NCBI GenBank assembly: GCA_947587565.1
Contig: CANPYA010000076.1
Span: forward strand, 1 to 6,056
Direction: 5' to 3'
From: an uncultured Bacilli bacterium
GTDB taxonomy: Bacteria; Bacillota_I; Bacilli_A; RF39; UBA660
Length of the DNA stretch: 6,056 nt
This document shows positions 5,977-6,056 of this stretch, one piece after another. The position numbers and the translations under genes are program-made. The notes under the pieces are model-generated. The model had not been told where the DNA came from and made no database searches. It saw only the letters and a program-made list of their open reading frames with translations. Positions within the stretch are counted from its first letter, which is position 1, and each line of letters starts with the position of its first letter.

Positions 5977-6056
5977 TATCATTTTAAATTATGAAATCAT
6001 TTTGTATGATGGTTGACACACTCAATACTTTATAAGATTAGTATATATTACCCCCC
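5977..6056. other. Intergenic DNA at the window edge, no gene seen
   Basis: This AT-rich stretch upstream of the surface-protein promoter holds no convincing reading frame. Two direct copies of ATCATTTT (5978-5985 and 5996-6003, 18 bases apart start to start) cover the -35 zone and might be regulator sites. A plus-strand TTGACA (6013-6018) has no acceptable -10 at 16-18 bases. The window ends in six C, unlike the surrounding composition. Confidence 0.4.

Noticed and set aside
6013..6056. Divergent plus-strand promoter starting with TTGACA at 6013
   Set aside because: No acceptable -10 lies 16-18 bases downstream (the sequence there is AAGATT/AGATTA/GATTAG), and no gene start is visible before the window ends.

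Overview
The window is very AT-rich DNA with short intergenic gaps, AGGA/GAGG-type ribosome binding sites, consensus TTGACA/TATAAT-like promoters and U-tailed terminator hairpins. Trp is encoded by TGG and the visible stops are TAA and TAG, so the standard bacterial code fits. Together with the surface-protein family seen here, this suggests a low-GC Bacillota/Mycoplasmatota-type bacterium, for example an uncultured gut Bacilli lineage such as RF39. That placement is inference. No rRNA, tRNA, CRISPR array, insertion sequence or phage structural gene is visible.

Layout: positions 1-129 hold the 3' end of a plus-strand gene that converges, across a small terminator, on a leftward block. The rest is leftward (minus strand). 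Reading in the direction of transcription, a promoter and a short palindromic leader (about 5905-5976) precede a 566-residue exported protein (5905-4205), which ends at a strong terminator (4148-4188). A second promoter (4127-4099) then drives genes A, B and C (4071-3088, 3086-2184, 2174-1149), packed with 1 and 9 base gaps. Gene D (1086-157) follows after 62 bases that contain its own near-perfect promoter.

The exported protein has a signal peptide resembling the SipW-cognate class used by TasA/camelysin-like proteins, a beta-rich stalk-like region, and a C-terminal region resembling C-type-lectin/FGE-like or DUF6273-like surface domains. Near its C-terminus is a block of about 125 bases that is compositionally foreign to the window: 62% G+C over 4281-4380, low in coding-strand adenine, and with Arg codons all CGN against all AGA elsewhere in the gene. 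Its position before a conserved G-x-R-P-V-F-Y motif, its length and its adenine loss match the variable region of a diversity-generating retroelement (DGR) target gene. No reverse transcriptase or template repeat lies in the window, so this is a strong hypothesis and not proof.

Genes A-D are four diverged paralogs of a cytoplasmic, mostly helical, acidic protein family that I do not recognise. They share at least four collinear sequence blocks. Nothing in the sequence links their function directly to the neighbouring surface protein; adjacency is the only connection.
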